From Mesonia ostreae (GTDB taxonomy: Bacteria > Bacteroidota > Bacteroidia > Flavobacteriales > Flavobacteriaceae), in assembly GCF_031845265.1 (NCBI RefSeq), contig NZ_JAVRBG010000006.1, positions 62,001-126,000 of the forward strand: a DNA stretch of 64,000 nucleotides, in the 5' to 3' direction. The notes below the pieces were generated by a model that ran no database searches, was not told where the DNA came from, and worked only from the letters and a program-made list of their open reading frames with translations. A program made the position numbers and the translations under genes. Below are positions 9,771 through 18,897 of this stretch, piece after piece (the first letter of the stretch is position 1; the number at the start of each line of letters is the position of its first letter).

Positions 9771-9803
9771 CAAAGGTATATTCAGTTCGGTGTTATGCGA
9801 ACT
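9771..9803 (-). promoter_or_regulatory. Efflux operon promoter with overlapping operator-like inverted repeat
   Basis: On the minus strand TACCTTTG (9771-9778) matches the Bacteroidota -7 consensus TAnnTTTG exactly, 20 bases before the regulator ATG. The -33 position is covered by AGTTCG-n8-CGAACT (9784-9803), a perfect 6-base inverted repeat with arms about one helical turn apart. An operator between -33 and -7 fits autorepression by the MarR-like regulator. Confidence 0.65.
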
Positions 9804-9834
9804 AAAAAGACTTAAAGGTTTGTTAAATAATTTT

Positions 9835-9936
9835 AATAACCTAAGTTCGATATAATTATGAGAAGGATTAAAAACTGTCAATTCGATTTCTATGACAATC
9901 TCAAGCGGTTTTCATAGAAATCGAACTCAGGTTAAT
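9835..9936. repeat. Nested inverted repeats between pbpC and the efflux regulator
   Basis: TTCGATTTCTATGA (9882-9895) pairs perfectly with TCATAGAAATCGAA (9912-9925). A second left arm, ATTAATAACC-like sequence running into AAGTTCGAT (about 9835-9851), pairs with ATCGAACTCAGGTTAAT (9920-9936). The two right arms overlap by six bases, so the two hairpins exclude one another. It may terminate pbpC on the minus strand (TTGACAGTTTTT follows) or be regulatory. Confidence 0.5.
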
Positions 9937-9993
9937 AGGTTTCCTCTAACTTCAGACTAAGCTCTCTTCAAAAAGTTTAATCTTAAGTCTTAA

Positions 9994-12363
9994 TCATTTA
10001 AAGCTAATTTCAATTTCTATAGGTTGAGAAAGACTATTCCCCTCTTGATCTACCACGCTAAGCACGTGTTTTCCTGGCTGCGGAATTGTAGATATCTCGT
10101 GAAAAGTAGTGGTGCTAGTAAGATATACTGAATCTAAATACCAAAACACGGTCGTTTCGGGATTGCGATGTGCCAGTTTAAAAATAATAGCGTTGGTTTC
10201 TTCCTTAAAGTTTTTTGGAAGTATAATCGCCTCTTTTTTCTTCGGAAAAATAAATTGCATCAAATCCTCCCCATCTTTTAAACACCCATTTTTATAAGGA
10301 GGCAAGCTTCGGTATTGTGGATGCCGAGCAGCATAATAGTACTCCATTAATGGTGGAAGCACAAACCAATTTTTACGTTGCATTTCAGATAGAGGATAAC
10401 AAGAAGAATTAACTTGAAACTGCTCTGATTGATCTAAAAAAACTTGCTGATGGTAAGGACAAACAGAAGTTCTTGTTCCGTTTTTAGGAATCCACTCTTG
10501 CTGAGTTTCGGGACAATAAACACTTGCTAAATGTCCGCTTCTTTTACAAACCTCTGCTTCAACAAGTTCATCATAGGGAGTTTGAAAAGGTGCTGCTTTA
10601 GGTAATTTATCAAAAACTTCAAATAAAATGGGAGCTGCAGCTTGCAACCCAGTTAACCCCGGTCTTCCTTCTCCGCTGGCATTTCCTGCCCAAACTCCTA
10701 CCGCATACTTAGAAGTGACCCCAACCGCCCAAGCATCTTTAAAGCCATAGCTGGTTCCTGTTTTCCAAGATATAGGCTGAGAATTGCTAAAGAAACTCCA
10801 ATTCTCCTCTCCGTTAGGTCTATTCACCTCCTCGATGGTTTTCAAGGTATGATAAATGGCTCCGGCTTGAAAGACTTCCGCAGAAAATTGTTTTGCTCCA
10901 AATTCGGGTTGTTTTCCTAATTCATAAATAGGGTTAACAAATTCATTTTTTCGGTATTCACTGGAAGAAGTATTGAAAAAATTTAAGGTAGAAGCCATTC
11001 CTGCATAAGCTTTGGTAATATCCCAAAGTGAACTTTCTGCACCTCCTAAAATGATGGGAAGTCCATAGTAATCTGCGGAATTTTCCATATTTTTCTGCTG
11101 AAGTTTTTCTAACTGATGGTAAAATTTATGCAATCCATATTTCCGAAGCATTCTAACTGCGGGAACATTTAATGATCTCGCTAAAGCAAGGCTAGCAGGA
11201 ACGGCGCCGTTAAACTCTTTGTCAAAATTCTGCGGACTGTAGCCGTTCACGGAAGTAGGCACATCGGCTACCAAAGTATTTGGAAGAATACTGCCTTCAT
11301 CCAACATTGCGGCATATAAAAAGGGTTTTAAAATACTCCCTGTACTTCTGAAAGCCTGAACGAGATCCACATAACGATCATGTTCCGCTGTAGTGGGTGA
11401 ATTGCCCACGTAAGCTCTTACTTCACGTGTTTCTATATCGAGTACTAAAATGCTAAGGTTATGAATTTCATTTTGACGTAGCCGATCGTAATTTTCTATT
11501 GCAATGGCATTCAATTGTCGCTGAAGCAGAAATTCAATCGTGGATTTAAACTGAGTTCCTGGATGATCTCTTCTCAATTTTTCGGTAAGGTGAGGTGCCA
11601 TTTCGGGCAAGGCTAAAGGTTTGCTAGGAAGTTTTTCTGCAATCGCCAATTCATAGGTGGTGGGGTCAATCACCGAATGCTCTAAAAGTTTTTTTAATAA
11701 GCGATCGCGTTTTTGTTTTAAAATAAGTTCGTTTTTCCCCGGAAAAATAAGCGAGGGTGCATTCGGTAAAACGGCAAGTGCAGCCGATTGCCCCCAGCTG
11801 AGATCTTGAGAAGGAATACCAAAATAACGCCAAGAAGCCGTTTCTAATCCTACCACATTTCCGCCAAAAGGTGCATAAGTAGCATATAAATTTAGAATCT
11901 CTTTTTTGCTCTCGCGGGATTCTAATCGGGTAGCCTGAAAAATTTCAATCAGCTTTTCAAAATAAGTGCGTTTCTGATTTTTTCGTGACAACCGAATTAC
12001 TTGCTGAGTAAGGGTACTTCCGCCACGTCTTTGTTGGGTTGTGATATTTTCCCAAAGTGCTTTTGTGATAGAAATGGGATTAAAGCCAGGATGTGAATAA
12101 AAATACTCATCTTCAAAATTTAAAATACATTGCTCAAATCGGTACGGGACATTGTCTTGTTTTGGAAATCTCCACTGCCCGTCTTTAGCAATACGCGCGC
12201 CCAGCATCAATCCCTCTCTACTTTTTAACACAGTAGATGTAGGAGCATTAAACAGGTTTCTGGGCAAGCAAAAAAACCAAATCAACCCCACAATTAACAC
12301 CACACCTATTTTGATAGGATGTTTTTTGACGAAGTTAAATATGGATTTTTTACTTTTTTTCAC
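9994..12363 (-). CDS. pbpC: Penicillin-binding protein 1C
   Basis: 789 residues. N-terminal TM helix (about residues 15-32), then a GT51 glycosyltransferase with E-D-E-Y-F-Y-x-H-P-G and R-R-G-G-S-T-L-T-Q-Q. The transpeptidase domain has nucleophile Ser343 in S-I-L-K and the K-T-G box in S-W-K-T-G-T-S-Y-G-F-K-D-A-W. The C-terminal BiPBP_C region contains S-V-Y-C-P-E and further Cys residues. It polymerises glycan and may crosslink peptidoglycan; in many bacteria its partner is a periplasmic alpha-2-macroglobulin, and that gene lies just upstream here. The GIY-YIG gene and two palindromes now sit between them. Confidence 0.95.
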   Translation of the reverse strand: MKKSKKSIFNFVKKHPIKIGVVLIVGLIWFFCLPRNLFNAPTSTVLKSREGLMLGARIAKDGQWRFPKQDNVPYRFEQCILNFEDEYFYSHPGFNPISITKALWENITTQQRRGGSTLTQQVIRLSRKNQKRTYFEKLIEIFQATRLESRESKKEILNLYATYAPFGGNVVGLETASWRYFGIPSQDLSWGQSAALAVLPNAPSLIFPGKNELILKQKRDRLLKKLLEHSVIDPTTYELAIAEKLPSKPLALPEMAPHLTEKLRRDHPGTQFKSTIEFLLQRQLNAIAIENYDRLRQNEIHNLSILVLDIETREVRAYVGNSPTTAEHDRYVDLVQAFRSTGSILKPFLYAAMLDEGSILPNTLVADVPTSVNGYSPQNFDKEFNGAVPASLALARSLNVPAVRMLRKYGLHKFYHQLEKLQQKNMENSADYYGLPIILGGAESSLWDITKAYAGMASTLNFFNTSSSEYRKNEFVNPIYELGKQPEFGAKQFSAEVFQAGAIYHTLKTIEEVNRPNGEENWSFFSNSQPISWKTGTSYGFKDAWAVGVTSKYAVGVWAGNASGEGRPGLTGLQAAAPILFEVFDKLPKAAPFQTPYDELVEAEVCKRSGHLASVYCPETQQEWIPKNGTRTSVCPYHQQVFLDQSEQFQVNSSCYPLSEMQRKNWFVLPPLMEYYYAARHPQYRSLPPYKNGCLKDGEDLMQFIFPKKKEAIILPKNFKEETNAIIFKLAHRNPETTVFWYLDSVYLTSTTTFHEISTIPQPGKHVLSVVDQEGNSLSQPIEIEISFK

Positions 12364-12400
12364 GGTAAGCGTATGGATTTTACTTCGACAATATGAGTGT

Positions 12401-12456
12401 CACTTCGAAAGGCTCAGTGTGACCAAGAGTACTGTCAGCCAGAACTTGTCGAAGGC
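12401..12456. repeat. Interspersed palindrome, copy 1 (5' of pbpC)
   Basis: CACTTCGAAAGGCTCAGTGTGACC ... CTGTCAGCCAGAACTTGTCGAAGGC: outer arms pair imperfectly (CTTCGA.. / ..TCGAAG). It is the same orientation and nearly the same sequence as copy 2 at 12517, with a partial copy (ACTTCGACAATATGAGTGT) just before it. Noncoding. Confidence 0.75.
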
Positions 12457-12516
12457 TCTTTTTTGTATTTAGTTTAACTTTAAAAGCCTCAGTATCATTT
12501 TTAACAAGTTTAGTGG

Positions 12517-12572
12517 CACTTCGACAAGCTCAGTGTGACCAAGAGTGCTGTCAGCCAAAGCTTGTCGAAGGC
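12517..12572. repeat. Interspersed palindrome, copy 2 (contains the GIY-YIG stop)
   Basis: CTTCGACAAGCT and AGCTTGTCGAAG form perfect 12-base outer arms around a 28-base centre containing GTGTGACC and CTGTCAGCC. The stop codon of the GIY-YIG gene (12551-12553) lies inside this copy, so its last residues P-P-S-T-S-F-G are encoded by the repeat. Confidence 0.8.
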
Positions 12573-12871
12573 GGTTTCCCAAATTGCGTATAATTTTTTG
12601 AAAAACGGATTAAACCCTGCCAGTTTTCTTTAATTAGGGCTTCTTTCTTTTTTCTAGACCAACCTTTAATTTGCTTTTCTATACGAATAGCTTCCAAAGG
12701 ATTAGTGCATTTAATGTGCCATTTTAAAATGAGAGGTCGTCTTTTGTAAGTGTAACAAGACCTCACTTCTCCTTGGTTATGCTCATCAAGTCTTCTTTTA
12801 AGATTGTTAGTCATTCCTGTATAATAGGAGTTGTCAGAACAAAGTAAAATATAGGTGTAATAATATTTCAT
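12551..12871 (-). CDS. GIY-YIG nuclease family protein (UvrC N-terminal-like)
   Basis: 106 residues, the size of the stand-alone COG2827-type GIY-YIG family. Y-T-Y-I-L-L-C (GIY) and Y-Y-T-G-M-T (YIG) strands are followed by catalytic-region Arg in L-K-R-R-L-D-E-H-N and by the conserved acidic helix L-E-A-I-R-I-E-K-Q-I-K-G-W. It probably cuts DNA; the physiological target is unknown for this family. Its final codons and stop fall within an interspersed palindrome, a second copy lies 60 bases further downstream, and a third lies 64 bases upstream of its start. It separates the macroglobulin and pbpC genes, which suggests insertion into an older two-gene unit. Confidence 0.87.
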   Translation of the reverse strand: MKYYYTYILLCSDNSYYTGMTNNLKRRLDEHNQGEVRSCYTYKRRPLILKWHIKCTNPLEAIRIEKQIKGWSRKKKEALIKENWQGLIRFSKNYTQFGKPPSTSFG

Positions 12872-12934
12872 TTTGATAGTTCTTGAGTTGCTTTTTATTG
12901 CATTTATTTGATTTCATTTCGATAAGCTGAGTGG

Positions 12935-12987
12935 CACTTCGACAAGCTCAGTGTGACAGTTAGGTCAGTCTAAGCCTGTCGAAGGCT
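12935..12987. repeat. Interspersed palindrome, copy 3 (abuts the macroglobulin stop)
   Basis: CACTTCGACAAGCTCAGTGTGAC at the left is identical to copy 2; the right arm GCCTGTCGAAGGCT is slightly diverged and the centre differs (AGTTAGGTCAGTCTAA). It ends one base before the alpha-2-macroglobulin stop codon. A partial copy (TTTCGATAAGCTGAGTGG) precedes it. Confidence 0.75.
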
Positions 12988-15900
12988 TTATAGAACCACT
13001 TTCACCCAGCTACCCCGAGTTCTTGCAAAATAAGTCGCATCATACATGGCTTCCGCTTGAGTTCCTGGTAAATAATAGGTTCCCAAATAAGAAGCGTTTA
13101 GTTTTACGGTAAAGACTTTGGTTTTCTTGGCGTCTACACTAAAGTAAAAATTCACTCGGTCATCCCGAATATCTTTGTAATCGGCATCACCATTCGCGCC
13201 ACCTCCTAAATCTGTAAAACTTGTATTTACCACTTCCCATCCGCTAGGGAATATTTGTGATAGTGCCACATTATCTATCGCATCCATAGAGGTATTGGTT
13301 ACCGCAACTTTTGCTATAATTTGAGTGCCTTGTCGTAAGCTAGAAACATCGATGGCATTTTCTGCACCATCTAAAAACTGAGTTTTTACAGTAAGATTGC
13401 TTTGTTCTGTCAACTCTTCGCCTAAAGGAAGCTTTCCTGTTTGCGAAATCGAAACATACAAAATATTGTCTTTTTGATTTTCTAAGCTTAGTGTGTTCGT
13501 GCCTTTTTTAATGCCTAGCTTTCTTTCGGCTAAAGCTTTTGTTGTTTTAATGTTGGAAGATTTTCCGTTAAGGCTATACTTCACTTCTACCGCTTTTCCT
13601 CCATTTTTATTGGCCATTTTTGCTAAGGCTAATAAGGCGTAAGAGGTTTCTTGGGTACTGTACCAACGCTGCGAGGATAAGTTTTTCGCCAACGAAATCG
13701 CCAATTCTCGTTGCTGCTCATCGCCAAGAATCACCATAGTTTCTAAAGCCATAGACTTATTTCTAAAGGGCGAGCCATAGGTATAGTAATTGTGTTTCTC
13801 TGGCTCAAAACTAAGGTTTGCTTTATTTGCAATTTGTTTTGCTACTTGGTCTTTTCCTGCCAAGGCGTAGGCGGCAGCAAGTCTCCATTTGGCATCGTTG
13901 CTCATTTCACTAGATTCTCGCAATCGGTTCATCGCGGCTAACTCAGGTTGTCCTGCTAGAGCTAACGTATAAAGACGATACGCTTGCGTTAAACTCGAGT
14001 TATAACGGGTATAAGAATTTCGCCATTGTCTAGCCTGATTTTGTTGGTATTTCATCCAGTTACTTAAAAACGGAATGGGAAGGGCGTAGCCTTTTTTCTT
14101 TGCCTCTAGCATAAAATGGCCGGCATAATTGGTACTCCAATCGTCCACATCTGTATTTCCTGGCCAATAACCTAGGCCGCCATTGCTCGTTTGAAAAAGA
14201 TTCATGCGGTTAATGGCTTGTTTTACATTTTCTTCTATTTCTTTTTTCTTAGAGAATGAAAGATCAAAAATATCAGTTATAAATAACTGCGGAAATGCAC
14301 CCGAGGTCGTTTGCTCCAAACATCCATGGGGATAGCGAATAAGGTAATCCATACGCTTGCTATAATCCATTGGCGGAAGCGTAGAAAATTCTATAGAAGC
14401 CGTATTACTACCTTCTACTCCAAAAGTTTCCAGTTCTATCTCTTGGACTCCTTTATTTTCTAAAGTATAAGTTTTAGAAGTTTGAGAAATAGGATTCGGG
14501 TTTTCGACATCAATCTCAATAAGCGTTTTCGACTTTTCTCCGTTTCCGGAAGCATACACCTGAAAGCTTTGAGGTTGAGTTGCAGCATTCACTTCAAACT
14601 CAAAATTGACAATCTGTTCGCCTACTTCCGTAAAGGAAATATTTTTAGAAGTAGCTCCAATAGGGGTAAACGCTTCACTTTCTTTAATACTTACCGCTAC
14701 GTTCTTCACCTTTTTCTCCATGGCAAAAACCGTCACGGGAAGTGTCACTTTCTCTCCTGGAGATAATTTTCTAGGCAAAGAAGCCAACACCATGAGAGGC
14801 TTTCTTACGGGAACGGTTTTTTCTGCATTGCCGTAAGCCGCTTTTTGATGATCGCCTGCAATCACCATCGCTCTTACAGAGCCTACATAATTAGGCATAA
14901 ACAAGCTATGGGTTTTGGTCTGTCCTTCTTTTAAATGAAACGGACCTAAATAGGTTACCACGGGTTTAAACCGATCTGCTTTTTTATTTTTAGCTCCTGC
15001 AGCGGCATCACCACCTCCAATTTCATAAATATGATCTACGCTCCCCGAAAAAGCACCAATCACATCGTCAAAAATATCGAAGGTTTTTACGCCCAAAGCT
15101 TCTCGTGCATAAAAAGCACCGTGAATATTTGGAGTTATAAATCTAGTGAGGTCCAATAAACCTTCATCGACCACTGCCAAGGTATAGGTCATTTCTTTCC
15201 CGTTCTTTTCAGAAACCTTTAGGCTATAATCCTGCTCAGGTTTTAACACCTCGGGCATATTAATCTCTGGATGTAATTTGGTATCTGGATTTTCTACCAT
15301 CAACGGTATAATTCCGTAAAGCCGAATGGGTAAATCGTTTTTGGTTTGTTCGTGAGGCTGTAATAACGAAATGTTTACAAATACATTAGGCGCCATTTCT
15401 TTGGTAAGCGGAATAGAAACTTGCGTTTCGCCTTTCTGGGTTTCTACCCATTGCTTAGAAAGTACCTCGGTTCCATTTTCAATACTGATTAAAGCGTTTC
15501 CTTTGCTCCCCGAAGGAAAGGTAATCACGGCATCTTCGCCTACTTTATATTGATCTTTATCTGAAGAGAACACAAGCATTTTGGCGCTTTCTGCATCTCC
15601 GTTGGTAGGTCTTCTGGACCAATTTCGGTAAAAGTAAACCGTTTTTCCTGTGGCGTGGCCAGAGGCTTTATCAATAACTCTCACCAAGTAACGTCCACTT
15701 TGTCGCTCGGGAATATTCACGGTAAATTGTCCTTTTCCTTTGTTGTTGGTGGTCACCTCAACTTCTTTTACAGGAGTGTAAGTGCTGGTATTATCGTAGC
15801 GAGAAAGATTGTCGCTTCCGCGGCTCCACCACCAGCGCCATTCAATTTCAAAAACTTTTACTTCTAGTTCGCGATTGCCAGCAATTTCTCCTTGTGCGTT

Positions 15901-18540
15901 AAGGCTTATCACGTCAAATTTTGTATCCTCATCGGTGTAATAAGCGCCGTATTTATGCGGATCTGGAGCTAGGAGGCCTGCAAAATAGTCGTAAGGAGCC
16001 AAGTCTTTTGAAAACACATCTATAGAAAAGTCTCCGCCACCTTCAAACACTTTGGTTAAAAAAGTAGCTGTAAGCATTCCTGGGGCTTTATTATTAAGCT
16101 TTATTTTTTTACTAAAATTTGTTTCACCTTCCGCAGAAAGTTTGGTTTCTACTACCGGCATTTCAATTTTATCAAAACTCCTTACAGGATCGGTGAACTC
16201 GTATTGCGGAAACTTTTCAAAAGCATTGCCCATAGAAGTTAGGGTAACTTCCATTTGGGCTTTAAGATTTCTGGCGGGCGAACCGTGTAGCCACGTTGAA
16301 CTTAATTTTCCAGAAATGGGTTTACTAGCATCTAATATTTTATCGTCAAAATCTAAACTAATTTTAAGTCGGTTAGGCTTTACCGTCGCCACCCGAAGCG
16401 TTTTGGTAAAGTGCGCCCCACCAACATACACGTTGGCGTTCCAGTTTCCGGTAGGCGAGGTGGCTTGGGTGAGAATAGGGAAATAGAAAAAACCGTTTTT
16501 AGCCTTTCCAAAAGACGAGGCATTACCTTCTGTTAAAACTCTTTCCTCTACTAATTTACCACGCGCATCTGTAAGCTGTAATTTTACAGGATGATTTTTA
16601 GGCAACGGATTGGCTTTGTCATTTAAAGCAAAAGTTAAGTGGATGGTATCTCCAGGGCGGTGAACACCTCTTTCGGTATACATCAATCCTTTTAATCCTT
16701 TTTCTAGGATTTTTCCTGAAACATCAAACTTACTTAAGGAAAGCGCATTTCCATCTTCCAATTTTGCGTACGCATAATTTTCTCCTTTATAGGCGATAGC
16801 AAAAGCTGCTTTTTTAGTATTATCATTTAGCGCAAAACCTTTTTGATTGGTGGTTATAGAAGAAATGAGTTGCTGCTGGTAGTTGTAAAGATCTACGGTA
16901 ACGCCTTTTTCTGGTTGAGCGGTAATTAAATTAGTGGTTGCAAAATGATAGGAGCGATTGTTGCTTTCTTTAACGATAAGTCCTAAATCTGATCCTAACA
17001 CATTGGTGCTTACAAAACGGTTTTCCCTGTAATAAGAAATGCTGCAAGGATTATCGCGTTCTTGCCAGTTGTAAGGCGTGTTTCGCCAATTGTAAATCTC
17101 ATTGTCCCAATATTGTTCTTCGCGTTCTTCTTCGGAAGAAGCGCTGTTATCATATTCGTATACTTCCTCGTCGCCAGCCTTACTGATTTCATTTCCACAA
17201 TTAAACGTACTATATTCTTTTTTAAAGCTTATCTGAATCTGATACATTGCTCCTGGATCTGCCTTAATAAAATCTGAAATATTGATGGCGTGCGCTTTCC
17301 AAGAACTCGATTCAAATTCATTTTTGGAAGTAAGCGAAATCGTTTTTTTGGCTACTCTTCTTCCTACGCGGCGAATGTTATACGAGTTTTGATCGTTTAA
17401 ATTACCAAACTGAAGGTGCTGAAGCATATTGTCTTGAAAAATCTTAATCACGCGCACATCTACGGCCGAGAGGTTGACGCTTTCAAAATAGATGGGCGTT
17501 GAAGCCGAACTGGGTAAGATAACACCTTTAGAAATTAAGCGTACCGCGGGTTTTAGTTGCTCAAAAGAAATGGTTTCAGCGAAATCTCTTTTTAAAGGAA
17601 AGCCATAGGTGTTTTTAATTCCTTTAAATACATTAACGTTGACTTGTCCCGTAATCCGCTCTGAAGGGTATACGGTTAACACGTTGCCATCTACTTCAAA
17701 ACGTAAATTGTTTTGATCTTTGATGCTCACCAAACCTTTAAAATTTTGATTTTCGTTAAGCGGATCTGAAAAATTGATAGAAAGTGAGCTTTGTTCTGCC
17801 AAAGAGGTTTTAAAATCGATGATGGTAAAGTTATTTTGGCCGGGAATAGCAAAGCTGTTTTCCCCTTTATTTTCGGCTTTGATGGCTTTCCCATCCCAAG
17901 AAATTTCGATTTGAGAATCGTCTATTTCTCGCTGAATGCTGTCGATAGTAAAACTAAAATAATTAGCATCTTTCGCGTCTTCCTGCCATTTAATAGATAG
18001 ATTTTTTCCGTTTTGAGAAGCTTCAACTAGTTGCTTCGCCTTTTGAAATTGGATGACATCTGAAGCCTCTAAAGTTCCCGTTACATACTGCCATTCTTTA
18101 GAATAGGATTGCAGATTGCCTAAATTTATTTTAAAATTAGGTTGCAGAGTTTTAAAGCTAAAGCTGAATTCTTTATACTCTTTGTCTAAGTCATCGTAGA
18201 GCTCGTTTAGCTTTAAGGTCACTTGATACTCGGTATCGGGTTCTAAGTGGGTTTCGGGTTTAAAGACTAGAGAAGTGTTGTTTTCTATAAATAATTTTCC
18301 TTTGATGCTGGGAGATATCGTTAGGTATTTGGCTGGAATTTCTTGCGTAAGCTCATATTGCTCCAAAGGCTGAGCAAGGTTAATTCTAATAGACTCTGCA
18401 ATAGAAACTCGTCCTTGCGTATGAAATGAAATGTATTCTTTGAATTTGAATAGATTATCGGTTTCAGGCGGAGTTTTATCTTTACAAGCACTAGAAACTA
18501 AAAATAAACTTATGAATAGAAGGCGGAAGAAGATTTTCAT
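12988..18540 (-). CDS. Bacterial alpha-2-macroglobulin lipoprotein (YfhM-like)
   Basis: 1850 residues, slightly longer than E. coli YfhM. The signal peptide carries lipobox S-S-A-C. MG-like beta-sandwich domains fill the first two thirds, including an MG2-type R-G-V-H-R-P-G-D-T-I-H segment. The thioester motif is intact: Cys1407-Leu-Glu-Gln1410 in P-H-G-C-L-E-Q-T-T, followed by the alpha-helical thioester domain (W-P-G-N-T-D-V-D-D-W-S-T-N-Y-A-G-H-F) and a receptor-binding-like C-terminus. In this family a protease that cuts the bait region is trapped covalently by the thioester, protecting the periplasm; pairing with PBP1C is classical. A promoter lies 20 bases upstream of the ATG. Confidence 0.93.
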   Translation of the reverse strand: MKIFFRLLFISLFLVSSACKDKTPPETDNLFKFKEYISFHTQGRVSIAESIRINLAQPLEQYELTQEIPAKYLTISPSIKGKLFIENNTSLVFKPETHLEPDTEYQVTLKLNELYDDLDKEYKEFSFSFKTLQPNFKINLGNLQSYSKEWQYVTGTLEASDVIQFQKAKQLVEASQNGKNLSIKWQEDAKDANYFSFTIDSIQREIDDSQIEISWDGKAIKAENKGENSFAIPGQNNFTIIDFKTSLAEQSSLSINFSDPLNENQNFKGLVSIKDQNNLRFEVDGNVLTVYPSERITGQVNVNVFKGIKNTYGFPLKRDFAETISFEQLKPAVRLISKGVILPSSASTPIYFESVNLSAVDVRVIKIFQDNMLQHLQFGNLNDQNSYNIRRVGRRVAKKTISLTSKNEFESSSWKAHAINISDFIKADPGAMYQIQISFKKEYSTFNCGNEISKAGDEEVYEYDNSASSEEEREEQYWDNEIYNWRNTPYNWQERDNPCSISYYRENRFVSTNVLGSDLGLIVKESNNRSYHFATTNLITAQPEKGVTVDLYNYQQQLISSITTNQKGFALNDNTKKAAFAIAYKGENYAYAKLEDGNALSLSKFDVSGKILEKGLKGLMYTERGVHRPGDTIHLTFALNDKANPLPKNHPVKLQLTDARGKLVEERVLTEGNASSFGKAKNGFFYFPILTQATSPTGNWNANVYVGGAHFTKTLRVATVKPNRLKISLDFDDKILDASKPISGKLSSTWLHGSPARNLKAQMEVTLTSMGNAFEKFPQYEFTDPVRSFDKIEMPVVETKLSAEGETNFSKKIKLNNKAPGMLTATFLTKVFEGGGDFSIDVFSKDLAPYDYFAGLLAPDPHKYGAYYTDEDTKFDVISLNAQGEIAGNRELEVKVFEIEWRWWWSRGSDNLSRYDNTSTYTPVKEVEVTTNNKGKGQFTVNIPERQSGRYLVRVIDKASGHATGKTVYFYRNWSRRPTNGDAESAKMLVFSSDKDQYKVGEDAVITFPSGSKGNALISIENGTEVLSKQWVETQKGETQVSIPLTKEMAPNVFVNISLLQPHEQTKNDLPIRLYGIIPLMVENPDTKLHPEINMPEVLKPEQDYSLKVSEKNGKEMTYTLAVVDEGLLDLTRFITPNIHGAFYAREALGVKTFDIFDDVIGAFSGSVDHIYEIGGGDAAAGAKNKKADRFKPVVTYLGPFHLKEGQTKTHSLFMPNYVGSVRAMVIAGDHQKAAYGNAEKTVPVRKPLMVLASLPRKLSPGEKVTLPVTVFAMEKKVKNVAVSIKESEAFTPIGATSKNISFTEVGEQIVNFEFEVNAATQPQSFQVYASGNGEKSKTLIEIDVENPNPISQTSKTYTLENKGVQEIELETFGVEGSNTASIEFSTLPPMDYSKRMDYLIRYPHGCLEQTTSGAFPQLFITDIFDLSFSKKKEIEENVKQAINRMNLFQTSNGGLGYWPGNTDVDDWSTNYAGHFMLEAKKKGYALPIPFLSNWMKYQQNQARQWRNSYTRYNSSLTQAYRLYTLALAGQPELAAMNRLRESSEMSNDAKWRLAAAYALAGKDQVAKQIANKANLSFEPEKHNYYTYGSPFRNKSMALETMVILGDEQQRELAISLAKNLSSQRWYSTQETSYALLALAKMANKNGGKAVEVKYSLNGKSSNIKTTKALAERKLGIKKGTNTLSLENQKDNILYVSISQTGKLPLGEELTEQSNLTVKTQFLDGAENAIDVSSLRQGTQIIAKVAVTNTSMDAIDNVALSQIFPSGWEVVNTSFTDLGGGANGDADYKDIRDDRVNFYFSVDAKKTKVFTVKLNASYLGTYYLPGTQAEAMYDATYFARTRGSWVKVVL

Positions 18541-18559
18541 AGAGGGAAATTTATGTTGC

Positions 18560-18590
18560 CAAAGTTAAAAGAAATCGTGGCGGTAAGCAA
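18560..18590 (-). promoter_or_regulatory. Promoter of the macroglobulin gene
   Basis: Minus strand: TAACTTTG (18560-18567) is an exact TAnnTTTG -7 element, with TTG (18588-18590) 20 bases upstream as the -33 element. The ATG is 20 bases downstream of the -7 element. Confidence 0.65.
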
Positions 18591-18641
18591 GGCTATTATT
18601 TCTTCGCAAAAATAACGCTTATAGATGTATTTCTTGCATAA

Positions 18642-18679
18642 AAGTCTTAGCTAATTGTTTTGTAAAAAAGCTAAGACTT
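18642..18679 (-). terminator. Terminator-like hairpin between the macroglobulin promoter and the receptor gene
   Basis: AAGTCTTAGCT (18642-18652) pairs perfectly with AGCTAAGACTT (18669-18679). T-rich sequence follows on the plus strand (CATTTTTAT) and a short T run on the minus strand. The rest of 18541-18897 shows no gene. As the hairpin is about 220 bases after the receptor stop, its role as that operon's terminator is tentative. Confidence 0.45.
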
Positions 18680-18897
18680 CATTTTTATAAAAGCTTTGGA
18701 TAGGAACTGTGTTAGATTAGATTTTGATTAACTTGCGGGTGTAGCTAACTTTGTTCACGATAAGTAAGGAATATTTAACGCTATGTAGAAAATCTTTTAA
18801 GAAAAGAATAGTATCGTTTAATTTATTTCCATTGGAAATTATATAGCAATAAAATACTGAATTCCAGATTCATTACAATGTAATATTTAATGTTTTT

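Noticed and set aside
12551..12871. Homing endonuclease in an intron or intein
   Set aside because: The GIY-YIG gene is free-standing between two intact genes; neither neighbour shows a split coding sequence or intron structure.
17010..17198. Second minus-strand frame inside the macroglobulin gene
   Set aside because: Lies wholly within the intact macroglobulin frame and lacks protein-like composition.
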